From positions 163,867 to 227,866 of the forward strand of contig CAMQVH010000002.1 of NCBI GenBank assembly GCA_947038155.1: a stretch of DNA of 64,000 nucleotides, read 5' to 3'. Positions 25,512 to 36,142 of this stretch are shown here, in pieces. The position numbers and the translations under genes were made by a program. This DNA comes from an uncultured Bacteroides sp. GTDB lineage: Bacteria > Bacteroidota > Bacteroidia > Bacteroidales > Bacteroidaceae. Position 1 is the stretch's first letter, and every line of letters starts with the position of its first letter. The notes below the pieces were generated by a model that saw only the letters and a program-made list of their open reading frames with translations, had not been told where the DNA came from and did not search any database.

Positions 25512-28454
25512 TTAGAATGAAACTTCAACACCTAATGTGAATTGACGTGAAGCCGGGTATTGTGCTCTGTAAATATTGCTTGCAACTTCCGGGTCAAGTC
25601 CGGTGAAACCAGTCCAAGTCAGTAAGTTCTGTCCTTGTAAATAGACACGTGCAGTTGAGAAGAAATTAGCTTTCCTCAACAACGACTGTGGAAGTGAATA
25701 AGCCAATGTAAGATTCTTCAAACGAAGGAATGAAGTATTTTCAAGAAAGCGGTCGTCTAATTTTGCTACTACGTCATAACGGGGAATATCCGTAATATCA
25801 CCAGGCTTTTTCCAACGGTCATATAATAACCTTTTGGACTGATTATAGGTGCTATAGATTCCATTACTCTCTTCAAAGAAGCGGTCATTATTCATCACAT
25901 AACGTTTAGCCATCCAACTAAACTGCGCTGATAATGAAAGACCTTTCCACATAAGGGTTGTTCCAAAACCGCCCGCCCAGGGAGATTCATAAGCTTTGCC
26001 TGTCATAACTTTATCTTCTTCGCGGAACTCAGTTGTTATTTCTCCGTCAGCAGTGTACCACAATGCATCACCATTAGCTGGATTCACACCAGCATAACGA
26101 TTGAGGAAAAACTCTGTAACAGGATGTCCAACCATATATTTCAGTCCGGTTGTTGAATTAACATATTCTTCTACACCGTTGTATAGCTCCAACAACTTAT
26201 TCTTATTATAAGAAAAATTAGCACTCATATTCCAGGTAAAGTCTTTCGTGCGAACAACATCACCATCTACTGCTACTTCAACGCCTCTATTCATCATTGC
26301 ACCGATATTATCCCAATGCCCAGATTCGCCAGTCATGGCATACGACTGGGGAACAAACATCAATATATTGGTAGTCTTCTTATGATAAAAATCCAAATTT
26401 ACATTCAGCCGATTGAAAAGTCCGACACTCATACCGATATTATTTGCCCAAGTCTGTTCCCAACCCAGGTCTTCGTTCCCACTCTGCAAAGGATATAGAC
26501 CGGCTTGATCAAGATAATTGGCATTTCCGGAAACAAGTGCAAGATGATCGTAGTCAGGAATGGTCGAGTTACCTGATGTACCCGTACTCAATTTAATCTG
26601 AGCACCAGTCAGCCATTCCACATCTTTCAAAAAAGCCTCGTTCTTTATGTTCCACATAAAACCTAATGACCAAAAAGCTCCCCAACGATGGTCTTTACCA
26701 AAACGGGAAGAGGCATCCGTACGTGCGGCAACTTCCGCATAATACAAATCTTTATAGTTGTACTCAGTACGGAAGAAAAGCGATATGAAAGCATGCTCAG
26801 TATTGGCATCTTGCCATGAGGAAGCGCGTGTACCAGAAGCAATATTCGTCAAACGGTTAATGGTCTGTCCTCTCGTAACTACTTGGAAACCTGTCGAACG
26901 ATAATCTATACCTTCCTGCCCCAACATAAAATTGAATGAATGATCATCTTTCAATGTCCACCGATAATTTGCAGTAAGAGTTTCAGTCAGGTTTAGAATA
27001 TCCGACGAACTACGTCCAGCCCTTCCTGAGTTATTATTAATAATGTAGCTCGGATAAGACTTCATAAAAGAGGTAGAATGAGAATAATCAGCACCGAATT
27101 GCGCCCGGACGGTCAAGTTTTTAACAGGTGTGATATCTACAAAAACGGTTGACAACAACTTATATTTTTTATGTTCTACAGGGTTATTTGCCATCCACTC
27201 AATAGGGTTCTGCCCTGTCCCTTTCCAAGTTCCGTCATTTTCTGAAGCCAAAGAGCCATCAGCATTATAAGGATTCCAGTAAGGCAACATAAAGCGTGAG
27301 CCGGAAATAGGAGTATAAAGTGCCATATCCCCTTCTTCAGCCTGCGCTATTTCCTCATAAGCCATCATCGTATTGGTACCTATTTTTAACCAGTTACTGG
27401 CTTTAACCTCCGCATTGGCACGCATGTTATAGCGACGGAAAGTTGAACTCTGAGCAATACCGTCCTGATCGTAAAATCCTCCTGAAACATAGTAGTTCAA
27501 ACGATCGGTAGCACGGTTTACAGACAGTTCATAGCTCTGCAATGGAGCACGATCATTAAATACTTTATCCAACCAATTAATATCTGTACGAGAAAGCAAA
27601 TCATAATCCTTACCTGTGTCCAAACCAATTTCTTTTTCAAATTGGATACGCTCAGGAGTATTCATCATCATCCAGTTATCACCCGATGCCAATTGTGAGA
27701 ATCCCCACTGTCCACGCAATGTCACTTTTGCTTTATCCATTGCCAAACCACGTTTGGAAGTGATTACAACCACACCATTCGCCGCACGAGCTCCATAAAT
27801 AGAGGTTGAAGAAGCATCCTTCAACACCGATATAGATTCTATGTCTCCCGGACTGATCGTATTAAAGTCAGCACTGGAAATAGGCACACCATCCAAAATA
27901 AACAAGGGGGAAGTTCCCGAATTAATTGAATTGGTGCCTCGAATCTGGAAGACAGCCGCCTTACTAGGTTCTCCCGAGTTAGAAATTACAGATAATCCCG
28001 GTGTCTGTCCCTGCAGTGACTGATCAAAACCTGCAGCTGGCACATTTTCTAGTTTCTCCGCTTTCACAGTGGAAACGGCACCAGCAATCGTCCCTTTTTT
28101 ACGAGTTCCATACGCTACCACCACTACCTCATCTATTAAAGCAGCATCTGAAACCAGACGAACATTCAGTGTGCCGGTTTTGGCACTAACTTCATGTGCC
28201 TGTGATTGCATACCGATATAAGAGAACAGCAAAGTAGCACTTGCCGTACCCTTAATCTCAAGAGTGTAATTACCATCAATGTCGGTAATTACACCATTTG
28301 TAGTACCCTTCTCTAAAATAGACACACCTACCATCGGCTCATTATCTTCTGCCGAAACAACATGTCCTTTTACCTTATATCCGCTCTGTGCAAAAAGCAT
28401 AAGAGGAATATTCAGTAGAGCAAAGAGTACAAACAAGAGAATTGATTTTCTCAT
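25512..28454 (-). CDS. SusC/RagA TonB-dependent outer-membrane transporter
   Basis: 980 residues, slightly shorter than most SusC proteins. A signal peptide is followed by the carboxypeptidase-regulatory-like domain (GYKVKGHVVSAEDNEPMVGV, GVITDIDGNYTLEI), the TonB box region LIDEVVVVAYGT, the plug (IRGTNSINSGTSPLFILDGV) and a 22-strand barrel ending in GVEVSF. It imports ligands held by SusD using TonB energy. No ECF-sigma/anti-sigma or hybrid two-component gene flanks the locus. The locus content (protease, LRR proteins) points to peptides rather than glycans. Confidence 0.93.
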   Translation of the reverse strand: MRKSILLFVLFALLNIPLMLFAQSGYKVKGHVVSAEDNEPMVGVSILEKGTTNGVITDIDGNYTLEIKGTASATLLFSYIGMQSQAHEVSAKTGTLNVRLVSDAALIDEVVVVAYGTRKKGTIAGAVSTVKAEKLENVPAAGFDQSLQGQTPGLSVISNSGEPSKAAVFQIRGTNSINSGTSPLFILDGVPISSADFNTISPGDIESISVLKDASSTSIYGARAANGVVVITSKRGLAMDKAKVTLRGQWGFSQLASGDNWMMMNTPERIQFEKEIGLDTGKDYDLLSRTDINWLDKVFNDRAPLQSYELSVNRATDRLNYYVSGGFYDQDGIAQSSTFRRYNMRANAEVKASNWLKIGTNTMMAYEEIAQAEEGDMALYTPISGSRFMLPYWNPYNADGSLASENDGTWKGTGQNPIEWMANNPVEHKKYKLLSTVFVDITPVKNLTVRAQFGADYSHSTSFMKSYPSYIINNNSGRAGRSSSDILNLTETLTANYRWTLKDDHSFNFMLGQEGIDYRSTGFQVVTRGQTINRLTNIASGTRASSWQDANTEHAFISLFFRTEYNYKDLYYAEVAARTDASSRFGKDHRWGAFWSLGFMWNIKNEAFLKDVEWLTGAQIKLSTGTSGNSTIPDYDHLALVSGNANYLDQAGLYPLQSGNEDLGWEQTWANNIGMSVGLFNRLNVNLDFYHKKTTNILMFVPQSYAMTGESGHWDNIGAMMNRGVEVAVDGDVVRTKDFTWNMSANFSYNKNKLLELYNGVEEYVNSTTGLKYMVGHPVTEFFLNRYAGVNPANGDALWYTADGEITTEFREEDKVMTGKAYESPWAGGFGTTLMWKGLSLSAQFSWMAKRYVMNNDRFFEESNGIYSTYNQSKRLLYDRWKKPGDITDIPRYDVVAKLDDRFLENTSFLRLKNLTLAYSLPQSLLRKANFFSTARVYLQGQNLLTWTGFTGLDPEVASNIYRAQYPASRQFTLGVEVSF

Positions 28455-28814
28455 CTTTGATACTTGAATTTAAATTAATGAATTGATTTATTTTTATTGA
28501 TTTATCTACAAAACGAAAACTTAGCATATTACGCTTCACGCATGAAACAGCAATATACTTCTTCCCTTGGAGCGACTTTAAAAAGTGTACTTTTATCATC
28601 GTTCCAGGACAGACTATTAAATAGTCTATACAATATATAGAATAGGAAAATTAGCTCGGCTGATTTTTAATATTACGCCATGTGTCTAAATAAATGTCTT
28701 GTGTCGCTGCAATACTAATAAAGTGTATGTCCATCTCTCTAAAATTATAGATATTAATAAGTGCTTATCGTTTGTTTAGGTGTAAATTGCCTATAAAATT
28801 ATTTAATTTGGCTA

Positions 28815-28822
28815 CAAATATA
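28815..28822 (-). promoter_or_regulatory. -7 element for the susC operon
   Basis: TATATTTG on the minus strand is the only TAnnTTTG match I found upstream of susC. A TTTG-like -33 at 28847-28850 would be 24 bp away, longer than usual. Confidence 0.4.
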
Positions 28823-29076
28823 ATTATAATCGTTAAATAGAAGAAACAAAAAGTCGCATTTTTTATACCAAATTTCCTAAAATGTCTTTTTATTGCACAA
28901 TTAACAAAATATTAATAAACAAACAGATATATCCAATATGATCAGTCAAAAATAGGGCTATATTACTTTCTATTTGACATTCTTATTAGTTGTTTATGCA
29001 ATAGTCATTAAAACGACATAAAACACCTCATTTTGAGGATTCGGAGTCAAAAAGGCAAAAATCCAAAACTATTTCC

Positions 29077-29084
29077 TATTTTTG
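29077..29084 (+). promoter_or_regulatory. -7 element of nadE
   Basis: TATTTTTG matches TAnnTTTG 27 bp before the ATG at 29112. An in-frame upstream TTG (29082) lies inside this element and so cannot be the start. Confidence 0.5.
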
Positions 29085-29111
29085 TACCCACTATATATAA
29101 AAAGGTACAAG

Positions 29112-31037
29112 ATGAACTACGGATTCGTAAAAGTAGCTGCAGCCGTGCCACACGTTAAAGTGGCCGACTGTAAATTCAATGTAGAGAGAATAGAAAGCCA
29201 AATCGCAATAGCCGAAGGTAAGGGTGTGCAAATCATAGTATTCCCGGAAATGAGTATTACCGGATATACTTGCGGCGACTTATTCGGACAGCAGATCTTG
29301 CTGGAAGAAGCAGAGATGGGGCTAATGCAGATACTCAATAATACCCGCCAACTGGAAATCATCTCTATTGTCGGCATGCCGGTAGTAGTTAATTCAACCG
29401 TGATCAATGCCGCCGTAGTGATTCAAAAAGGAAAAGTACTAGGTGTTGCTGCCAAAACTTACCTCCCCAACTATAAGGAGTTCTACGAACAGCGCTGGTT
29501 TACCTCTGCCCTTCAACTGACAGAAGATACCGTACGCCTATGCGGACAAATCGTTCCCATAGGTGCCAACCTGCTGTTTGAAACTTCCGATACGACTTTT
29601 GGGATTGAGATTTGCGAAGACCTTTGGGCTACCATACCTCCCAGTTCCTCACTGGCTTTACAAGGAGCAGAAATTATTTTCAATATGTCTGCCGATAATG
29701 AAGGAATCGGAAAGCATCATTATCTTTGTTCTCTTATCAGCCAACAATCAGCACGTTGCATTGCAGGATACGTATTTTCTTCCTGTGGTTTCGGGGAGTC
29801 TACTACGGATGTAGTATTTGCGGGAAACGGATTGATTTACGAAAACGGCTCATTACTGGCACGTAGCAAACGTTTCTGCATGGAGGAACAACTGATCATT
29901 AGCGAAATCGATGTGGAACGCATACGGGCAGAACGTAGAATCAATACCACTTTTGCTGCCAGCCAGGGAAATCCAGGAGATAAAAAAGCAATCTCCATCG
30001 CAACGGAGTTTGTTAATAGTAAAGAGCTTACTTTGACCCGAGGCTTCAATTCACATCCTTTTGTCCCCCAAGGAGCAGAACTGAATGAGCATTGTGAGGA
30101 AGTATTCTCTATCCAGATAGCCGGCTTGGCACAACGACTGGTTCATACCAAAGCTAAAACAGCTGTAGTCGGTATTTCCGGCGGATTGGATTCAACACTG
30201 GCATTATTAGTCTGCGTGAAGACCTTCGACAAACTCGGCTTACCCCGCAAAGATATTCTGGGAGTTACAATGCCAGGCTTTGGAACGACTGACCGTACTT
30301 ATAACAATGCCATTGATTTAATGAAATCATTAGGCATTTCTATCCGGGAAATCAGTATTCAAGATGCCTGTATCCAGCATTTCAAAGATATCGACCATGA
30401 TATCAATGTACATGATGTCACCTATGAGAACTCTCAGGCACGCGAACGCACACAGATATTAATGGATATCGCTAACCAAACTTGGGGAATGGTAGTGGGT
30501 ACGGGTGACTTGTCAGAACTTGCACTCGGATGGGCTACGTACAATGGAGATCACATGTCTATGTACGGTGTCAATGGAAGTATTCCCAAAACACTTGTGA
30601 AGTATCTAGTGCAATGGGTAGCGGAAAATGATATGGATGAGGACGCTAAAGCGACTTTACTGGATATTGTAGATACTCCTATCAGTCCCGAATTAATTCC
30701 AGCTGACGAAAACGGGGAAATCAAACAGAAGACCGAAGACTTGGTAGGGCCTTATGAACTGCATGACTTTTTCCTCTATTACTTCCTGCGTTTTGGTTTC
30801 CGTCCTTCCAAGATTTACTATCTGGCTAATATAGCTTTCAAGGATGTATATGACAAAGAAACAATAAAGAAATGGCTATCTACTTTCTTCCGACGTTTCT
30901 TTAATCAGCAGTTCAAGCGCTCCTGTCTGCCCGATGGTCCGAAGGTAGGTAGTATTTCCATCAGTCCCAGAGGTGACTGGCGAATGCCAAGTGATGCAAG
31001 TTCAACTATCTGGCTTAAAGAAATAGAAGATTTATAA
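29112..31037 (+). CDS. nadE: Glutamine-dependent NAD+ synthetase
   Basis: 641 residues from the ATG at 29112. It converts nicotinate adenine dinucleotide to NAD+ with ATP and glutamine-derived ammonia. The N-terminal nitrilase-type glutaminase domain has its catalytic Glu46 in FPEMSITGYTCGD and the nucleophile Cys in GIEICEDLW. The C-terminal synthetase domain has the ATP-pyrophosphatase loop VGISGGLDS and SARERTQ-like SQARERTQILMD. It is a single gene, divergent from the susC operon. Confidence 0.95.
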   Translation: MNYGFVKVAAAVPHVKVADCKFNVERIESQIAIAEGKGVQIIVFPEMSITGYTCGDLFGQQILLEEAEMGLMQILNNTRQLEIISIVGMPVVVNSTVINAAVVIQKGKVLGVAAKTYLPNYKEFYEQRWFTSALQLTEDTVRLCGQIVPIGANLLFETSDTTFGIEICEDLWATIPPSSSLALQGAEIIFNMSADNEGIGKHHYLCSLISQQSARCIAGYVFSSCGFGESTTDVVFAGNGLIYENGSLLARSKRFCMEEQLIISEIDVERIRAERRINTTFAASQGNPGDKKAISIATEFVNSKELTLTRGFNSHPFVPQGAELNEHCEEVFSIQIAGLAQRLVHTKAKTAVVGISGGLDSTLALLVCVKTFDKLGLPRKDILGVTMPGFGTTDRTYNNAIDLMKSLGISIREISIQDACIQHFKDIDHDINVHDVTYENSQARERTQILMDIANQTWGMVVGTGDLSELALGWATYNGDHMSMYGVNGSIPKTLVKYLVQWVAENDMDEDAKATLLDIVDTPISPELIPADENGEIKQKTEDLVGPYELHDFFLYYFLRFGFRPSKIYYLANIAFKDVYDKETIKKWLSTFFRRFFNQQFKRSCLPDGPKVGSISISPRGDWRMPSDASSTIWLKEIEDL

Positions 31038-31055
31038 TCTCTTTGATCTTTCTTC

Positions 31056-31111
31056 TGTGACATTTTTGTATTTATCTTAAGTATTATACGGGGTAAAACA
31101 GAAATGTCACA
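31056..31111. terminator. Inverted repeat between convergent nadE and phosphatase genes
   Basis: TGTGACATTT (31056-31065) pairs with AAATGTCACA (31102-31111) around a 36-nt spacer. It lies between two stop codons, so a terminator role is plausible, but the loop is long and there is no clear T run. Confidence 0.35.
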
Positions 31112-31151
31112 TAACTGTGTATCAATCATACAGAACATACGGTCAATTGCA

Positions 31152-31712
31152 CTATTGTAATACTTCTCTTTTAATACGTTCTATATCAGCCTTCTCAATA
31201 GTGCGAATGATATTTTTATAAATACGATGAAAACCGAAACCTCCTTCGGTCATTTCCTGAATAGCTTTTTGCTTTGACACTCCTTGAAATACAATACGAT
31301 ACATAGCACATACTGCACCTGTCCTATCAGAACCGTGATGACAATGAAAGACGATCGGCCCTTTGCGGTTCTTGATAATGCGCAATGCATTAATCAATTG
31401 ATCTTCACTGACTGAATGCGCTTTCATTTTTAGCCGATAAAGCTTAATCTTTGTTCCTGCCGCCTCATCATCGTCACTATGCCTGTTGCGAAGATTCAGC
31501 ACTTCACGAATACCGTATTTCTCCAAAGCCTTAAAGTCAGCATCCGATGGTTGCTCCGAACGATATACACCTGAGTCTATCTGATACAAATTAGTCAGTT
31601 TACTATCGGGAACAGTTATCTTTTCAGCGTTTATGTTTTGACCATAAACCGAAAAAGACATCACTATCCCGATAAATAAACCAAGCCAAATTCGTTTGTT
31701 ATTGATTATCAT
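31152..31712 (-). CDS. Exported dual-specificity/tyrosine phosphatase-like protein
   Basis: 186 residues with a signal peptide (IWLGLFIGIVMSFSVYG). The cysteine-phosphatase P-loop HCHHGSDRTG (CX5R) is preceded by the general-acid region and an YRSEQPS/VLNLRNRHSDD segment typical of small DSP-like phosphatases. It would hydrolyse phosphate esters in the periplasm; the substrate is unknown. It lies 39 bp downstream of hisB on the same strand and might be read through from the his operon, though no functional link is apparent. Confidence 0.82.
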   Translation of the reverse strand: MIINNKRIWLGLFIGIVMSFSVYGQNINAEKITVPDSKLTNLYQIDSGVYRSEQPSDADFKALEKYGIREVLNLRNRHSDDDEAAGTKIKLYRLKMKAHSVSEDQLINALRIIKNRKGPIVFHCHHGSDRTGAVCAMYRIVFQGVSKQKAIQEMTEGGFGFHRIYKNIIRTIEKADIERIKREVLQ

Positions 31713-31751
31713 ATAGCAATCCTATGAGATTATATAATATGATGAGGCAAA

Positions 31752-32876
31752 TTATAGTACTCCTTTGCTCGAAGGAAGCTCAAAATGATAGATATCTCTT
31801 TTCAATGCCATTTTCAGAGCACGTGCAAGCGCTTTAAAAATACCTTCTATCTTGTGATGCTCATTCTGTCCTTCAGCCTTGATGTTCAGATTCATTTTTG
31901 CAGCATCACTCAATGATTTAAAGAAATGCAGGAACATCTCCGTCGGCATCTCTCCTATTTTTTCACGATTGAACTCTGCATCCCATACTAACCAAGGACG
32001 ACCTCCGAAATCAAGACAAACCTGACAAAGGCAATCATCCATAGGCAAAGCATAACCATAACGTTCGATTCCTCGCTTACTGCCCAAAGCCTGATAAATA
32101 CATTCTCCCAAAGCGATGGCAGTATCCTCAATGGTGTGATGTTCATCTACTTCCAGGTCGCCTTTTACCCGAATGGTCAGATCCATCCCGGAATGCTTGC
32201 CTATTTGTTCAAGCATATGATCGAAGAAGCCAAGACTGGTAGAAATATCACAGCTTCCATTTCCATCGAGATTGAGAGACACATAAATATCAGTCTCCTT
32301 CGTTGTACGACGAACTTCTGCTTTCCGTTCACCGGCAAAAAGAAATTCTGCCACCTGATCCCAGTCTGTTGTTGCAAGTGCGCAAACATCTTCCAGCCCT
32401 TTCTCTTTCAAATCATCCGTTGCTTCTTGCAGATAAATAGCACGGCAACCAAGATTCTTTGCCAGCTCCACATCAGTAGGACGATCACCGATTACAAAGC
32501 TTCCCGCAAGATCGTATTCCGGATTATCAATATACTTCGTCAACATTCCTGTACACGGTTTGCGAGTCGGCGCATTATCTTCCGGAAAACTACGGTCGAT
32601 CAGAATATCATCAAAGGTAATACCTTCTCCGGCCAATGTTTTCAGCATCAAGTTGTGAGCAGGCCAGAAAGTTTCTTCCGGAAACGAAGCTGTACCCAGC
32701 CCGTCCTGATTGGTAACCATCACAAATTCAAAATCAAGCTTGCTACGGATAAAGCCCAAATTACGAAAGACTTTCGGATAAAATTCCAGTTTTTCCAGTG
32801 AATCAAGCTGATAATCAATGGGAGGTTCAATGACCAATGTCCCGTCCCTATCTATAAACAATATTTTCTTCTTCAT
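31752..32876 (-). CDS. hisB: Bifunctional histidinol-phosphatase / imidazoleglycerol-phosphate dehydratase
   Basis: 374 residues with two domains catalysing steps 8 and 6 of histidine synthesis. The N-terminal HAD phosphatase has DRDGT (nucleophile Asp) and [12 protein letters not shown]. The dehydratase domain starts near residue 180 with [15 protein letters not shown], the metal-binding [15 protein letters not shown], and a second [18 protein letters not shown]. The fused form is typical of enterics and many Bacteroidetes. It starts 3 bp after the hisC stop codon. Confidence 0.96.
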   Translation of the reverse strand: MKKKILFIDRDGTLVIEPPIDYQLDSLEKLEFYPKVFRNLGFIRSKLDFEFVMVTNQDGLGTASFPEETFWPAHNLMLKTLAGEGITFDDILIDRSFPEDNAPTRKPCTGMLTKYIDNPEYDLAGSFVIGDRPTDVELAKNLGCRAIYLQEATDDLKEKGLEDVCALATTDWDQVAEFLFAGERKAEVRRTTKETDIYVSLNLDGNGSCDISTSLGFFDHMLEQIGKHSGMDLTIRVKGDLEVDEHHTIEDTAIALGECIYQALGSKRGIERYGYALPMDDCLCQVCLDFGGRPWLVWDAEFNREKIGEMPTEMFLHFFKSLSDAAKMNLNIKAEGQNEHHKIEGIFKALARALKMALKRDIYHFELPSSKGVL

Positions 32877-32879
32877 ATA

Positions 32880-33920
32880 CTATCCTTGATATTTTTTGAG
32901 GGCAGCAAGTAACGTATTATTCTCCACTCTGGTACCCACCGTCACACGCAGACAGTTGCAACAAAGCGAAATGGAATGACGGTTGCGCACTATGATCCCT
33001 TCACCTACCAAATAATTGTAAATCTTCACTGCATCCGTTACTTTCGCCAAAAAGAAGTTGGAATCGGACGGGTACATTCGGACTGTACAAGGTAATTTCG
33101 CAAATTCTTCTTCCAGATAGTCGCGTTCTTCCTTCAATGTTTTTATCCAGCGTTCTATTTCATAATATTTATGCAGCATGGCAATAGCCTGCTGCTGTGT
33201 CAGCTGATTCACATTATAAGGATACTTGATTTTACTCAGGATTCCGATAATTGCTTCGGATGCAAAAGCCATACCCAAACGGATAGCGGCACATCCCCAA
33301 GCTTTGGAGAAAGTCTGAAAAACAACCAGATTCGGATATTTATCCAGCTCTTCGAGAAAAGAAGGTGCTTCGGAGAAATCATTATACGCTTCATCCAATA
33401 TGACCAATCCTTCAAATTCGCGGAGTATTTTTTCTATTTCAGAACGCAACAAGTCGTTTCCCGTCGGGTTATTAGGTGAACACAGGAAAATGAGTTTCGT
33501 ACGCTCATCTGTAGCTGCAAGAAGCTTTTCTGCTGAGAACTGGAAGTTTTCGTCCAACAAAACTTTCCGGTACTCCACATTATTCACATCGGCACAGACC
33601 TGATACATACCGTAAGTCGGATCGATAGCAACTACGTTATCTTTTTCCGGTTCGCAGAATGCACGAAAAACAAGATCAATCGCCTCATCACTGCCGTTTC
33701 CTAAAAAGATATGCTGGGGAGAAACCTTTTTAATTTTAGACAACAGTGTTTTCAGTTCCCACTGCATGGGGTCCGGATAACGGTTGTGAGGCAGGTTATA
33801 AGGATTCTCATTCGCATCCAGAAAAACGGAAGCCACAGCGCCTTTATATTCATCACGAGCCGAAGAATAAGGCTTTAGTTTCCATATATTCGGCCGGGTA
33901 AGTTCTTGTAATGTTTTCAT
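32880..33920 (-). CDS. hisC: Histidinol-phosphate aminotransferase
   Basis: 346-residue class II PLP aminotransferase making histidinol phosphate from imidazoleacetol phosphate and glutamate. Visible motifs: [44 protein letters not shown], the PLP lysine in TFSKAWG, and the C-terminal [11 protein letters not shown]. Its ATG overlaps the hisD stop (ATGA, 33917-33920), giving translational coupling. Confidence 0.96.
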   Translation of the reverse strand: MKTLQELTRPNIWKLKPYSSARDEYKGAVASVFLDANENPYNLPHNRYPDPMQWELKTLLSKIKKVSPQHIFLGNGSDEAIDLVFRAFCEPEKDNVVAIDPTYGMYQVCADVNNVEYRKVLLDENFQFSAEKLLAATDERTKLIFLCSPNNPTGNDLLRSEIEKILREFEGLVILDEAYNDFSEAPSFLEELDKYPNLVVFQTFSKAWGCAAIRLGMAFASEAIIGILSKIKYPYNVNQLTQQQAIAMLHKYYEIERWIKTLKEERDYLEEEFAKLPCTVRMYPSDSNFFLAKVTDAVKIYNYLVGEGIIVRNRHSISLCCNCLRVTVGTRVENNTLLAALKKYQG

Positions 33921-35203
33921 TTCAATGTATTTAATCGTACTGTAACTGCATTCTTATGAGCATCCAGAAGTTCGTTGGCTGCCATTTCTTCAATAGCCGG
34001 CCCGATGACTTTCATGCCTTGAGGAAGAATTTCCTGAAACGTGATTTTCCGGATAAAGCTGTCCAAGCTCACGCCGCTGTATGCTTTCGCATAACCGTTA
34101 GTCGGCAGCGTATGGTTGGTTCCCGAAGCATAATCCCCTGCACTTTCCGGCGTCAATGAGCCAAGGAAGACGGAACCGGCATTTATTACACGTTCAGCAA
34201 CTTCCATATAATTTTCAGTCTCTACAATCAGATGTTCGGGTGCATATGCATTCGTCAACTCTAACGCTTCATCCATGTCCTTCACCAAAATCAGTTTACT
34301 GTTTTCCAGAGACTTCGCAGCAATCTCCCGGCGAGGGAGCTTTGCCAGTTGGCGGTCTACTTCTTCCATTACTTCCACCTGAAGCTTTTCAGAGGTTGTT
34401 ATCAACATCGCCTGACTGTCCACTCCGTGTTCTGCCTGCGACAATAAATCTGCCGCAACAAACACCGGATTAGCAGATGCATCAGCCAGCACTTCCACTT
34501 CGGAAGGACCTGCCGGCATGTCGATGGCTACATCCCGAAGACTTACCAACTGCTTGGCAGCCGTCACATATTGATTTCCAGGGCCAAAGATTTTGTAGAC
34601 TTTAGGAACACTCTCGGTTCCGTATGCCATAGCAGCGATAGCTTGCACTCCTCCCGCTTTGAATATCTTACTGACACCTGCCAGTTGAGCGGCAAAGAGA
34701 ATAGCCGGATGAATATTTCCGTTTTTATCGGGAGGGGTACAAAGTACGCTTTCCTTGCATCCCGCAATTCTTGCGGGAACAGCCAGCATCAATACCGTAG
34801 AGAAAAGCGGAGCCGTTCCACCGGGAATATAAAGCCCCACCTTTTCAATACCTACCGCCTTTTGCCAGCAAGTTACTCCTTCCATCGTTTCTACCTTCTT
34901 ACCAACGAAGCGTTGGGAAGAGTGGAAAGTTTCAATATTCCGTTTAGCCAGCGTAATGGCAGATTTCAACTCGTCGCTGATCAGTCCTTCGGCTTTCTGT
35001 ATTTCTTCGGAAGTCACAGTGAGAGCAGACAAAGTCACCTTATCAAAAGCCGCCTCATATTCCAAAACAGCTTTATCACCTTCCGCCCTTACCTTATCTA
35101 TAATAGTACGAACTGTATCGAACAAGCTCTCCGTATTCAAAGCCGGACGCTTCAGAAGTTCTGCCCATTGTTCTTTGGAGGGATATTTGATTAGTTTCAT
35201 CAT
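33917..35203 (-). CDS. hisD: Histidinol dehydrogenase
   Basis: 428-residue Zn-dependent NAD+ oxidoreductase that converts histidinol to histidine by two oxidations. Recognisable motifs include [67 protein letters not shown] and the HGVDSQA metal/active-site region. Two adjacent Met codons make the start ambiguous by one residue. It is 9 bp downstream of hisG. Confidence 0.96.
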   Translation of the reverse strand: MMKLIKYPSKEQWAELLKRPALNTESLFDTVRTIIDKVRAEGDKAVLEYEAAFDKVTLSALTVTSEEIQKAEGLISDELKSAITLAKRNIETFHSSQRFVGKKVETMEGVTCWQKAVGIEKVGLYIPGGTAPLFSTVLMLAVPARIAGCKESVLCTPPDKNGNIHPAILFAAQLAGVSKIFKAGGVQAIAAMAYGTESVPKVYKIFGPGNQYVTAAKQLVSLRDVAIDMPAGPSEVEVLADASANPVFVAADLLSQAEHGVDSQAMLITTSEKLQVEVMEEVDRQLAKLPRREIAAKSLENSKLILVKDMDEALELTNAYAPEHLIVETENYMEVAERVINAGSVFLGSLTPESAGDYASGTNHTLPTNGYAKAYSGVSLDSFIRKITFQEILPQGMKVIGPAIEEMAANELLDAHKNAVTVRLNTLK

Positions 35204-35212
35204 TCAAACTTA

Positions 35213-36064
35213 TTAGACTATCATTTTTTCAATCGGCAACACCAAGATACCTTCAGCTCCGAGTCCTTTCAGTTTGCCTATGATTTCCCAAAAACGCTTT
35301 TCATCCAGTACAGTATGAACAGAGCACCAGCCTTCTTGTGCCAATGGCATAATAGTAGGACTCTTCATACCGGGTAACACGGCAATTATCTCTTCCAGTT
35401 TATCCTTCGGAGCATTCATCAGCACGTATTTCTTGTCTTCGGCAGTCTTTACTGCATTCATTCGGAACAAAAGTTCTTCCAGTACTTCTTTCTTCTCATC
35501 GCTCATGTTTTTGTTGCCAATCAACAGCGCTTCGGATTTCATCACTACCTCCACTTCCTTCAAGCGGTTGCTTACCAAAGTAGATCCGGAACTTACGATA
35601 TCAAAGATAGCATCTGCCAGTCCAATGCCCGGAGATACTTCTACCGAACCGGTAATGACATGTATCTCTGCATTTACTCCGTTCTTCTTCAAAAAATTTC
35701 TCAAAATGACCGGATAGGAAGTAGCTATTTTCTTTCCATTGAACCATGACAATCCCGGATATTCAATGTCTTTCGGCATTGCCAAGGATAAACGGCATTT
35801 GCTGAATCCCAATCGTTTGATGATTTCAGCATCTTCCTCTTTTTCCATAAACTCATTCTCACCGACAATTCCCAAATCAGCTACACCGGTAGCTACTGTT
35901 TGCGGGATATCATCGTCACGAAGAAATAAAACTTCGATAGGAAAATTGGAAGACTGCACCAACAAGGTACGCTTCGTTGTACTGATTTTAATATCCGACT
36001 CTCCTAAAAGTGCCATTGTCTCTTCGAAGAGACGTCCTTTGGCTTGTACTGCGATTCTTAACAT
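35213..36064 (-). CDS. hisG: ATP phosphoribosyltransferase, long form
   Basis: 283 residues, first committed step of histidine synthesis (PRPP + ATP). Motifs: MLRIAVQAKGRLFEETMALL, TGVADLGIVGENE, and the PRPP loop IFDIVSSGSTLVSN. The length beyond ~210 residues and the C-terminal segment (PTIMPLAQEGWCSVHTVL) indicate the ACT-like regulatory domain of the long HisG form, which is feedback-inhibited by histidine. Transcription is additionally controlled by the attenuator immediately upstream. Confidence 0.96.
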   Translation of the reverse strand: MLRIAVQAKGRLFEETMALLGESDIKISTTKRTLLVQSSNFPIEVLFLRDDDIPQTVATGVADLGIVGENEFMEKEEDAEIIKRLGFSKCRLSLAMPKDIEYPGLSWFNGKKIATSYPVILRNFLKKNGVNAEIHVITGSVEVSPGIGLADAIFDIVSSGSTLVSNRLKEVEVVMKSEALLIGNKNMSDEKKEVLEELLFRMNAVKTAEDKKYVLMNAPKDKLEEIIAVLPGMKSPTIMPLAQEGWCSVHTVLDEKRFWEIIGKLKGLGAEGILVLPIEKMIV

Positions 36065-36111
36065 GATTTTATTTATTACTTTATGATTTACAATTCGAAC
36101 AATTCAGAAAT

Positions 36112-36142
36112 AAAAAAAGGCTTACCGTATTCGGTAAGCCTT
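36112..36142 (-). terminator. Attenuator terminator upstream of hisG
   Basis: On the minus strand AAGGCTTACCG (36132-36142) pairs perfectly with CGGTAAGCCTT (36117-36127) around AATA, followed by a run of seven T. It lies between the his leader peptide and hisG. Confidence 0.92.

Larger units (their letters stand above)
28455..29111. other. Long AT-rich intergenic region: susC leader and nadE promoter
   Basis: This 657-bp divergent region has no credible gene. A -7 element for susC (TATATTTG, minus, 28815-28822) implies a leader of about 350 nt. In that leader AGACTATT/AATAGTCT (28611-28627) is a perfect 8-bp hairpin, and AAAAGT-GT-ACTTTT (28581-28594) is another. The nadE -7 element TATTTTTG is at 29077-29084 on the plus strand. 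I see no tRNA-like or known riboswitch motif. Confidence 0.55.

Noticed and set aside
28375..28599. 74-codon minus-strand frame overlapping the susC start
   Set aside because: Out of frame with susC and lies in its leader; composition is not protein-like. An upstream regulatory ORF cannot be excluded but nothing supports it.
32136..32801. 221-codon plus-strand frame inside hisB
   Set aside because: Antisense shadow of a fully conserved two-domain enzyme.
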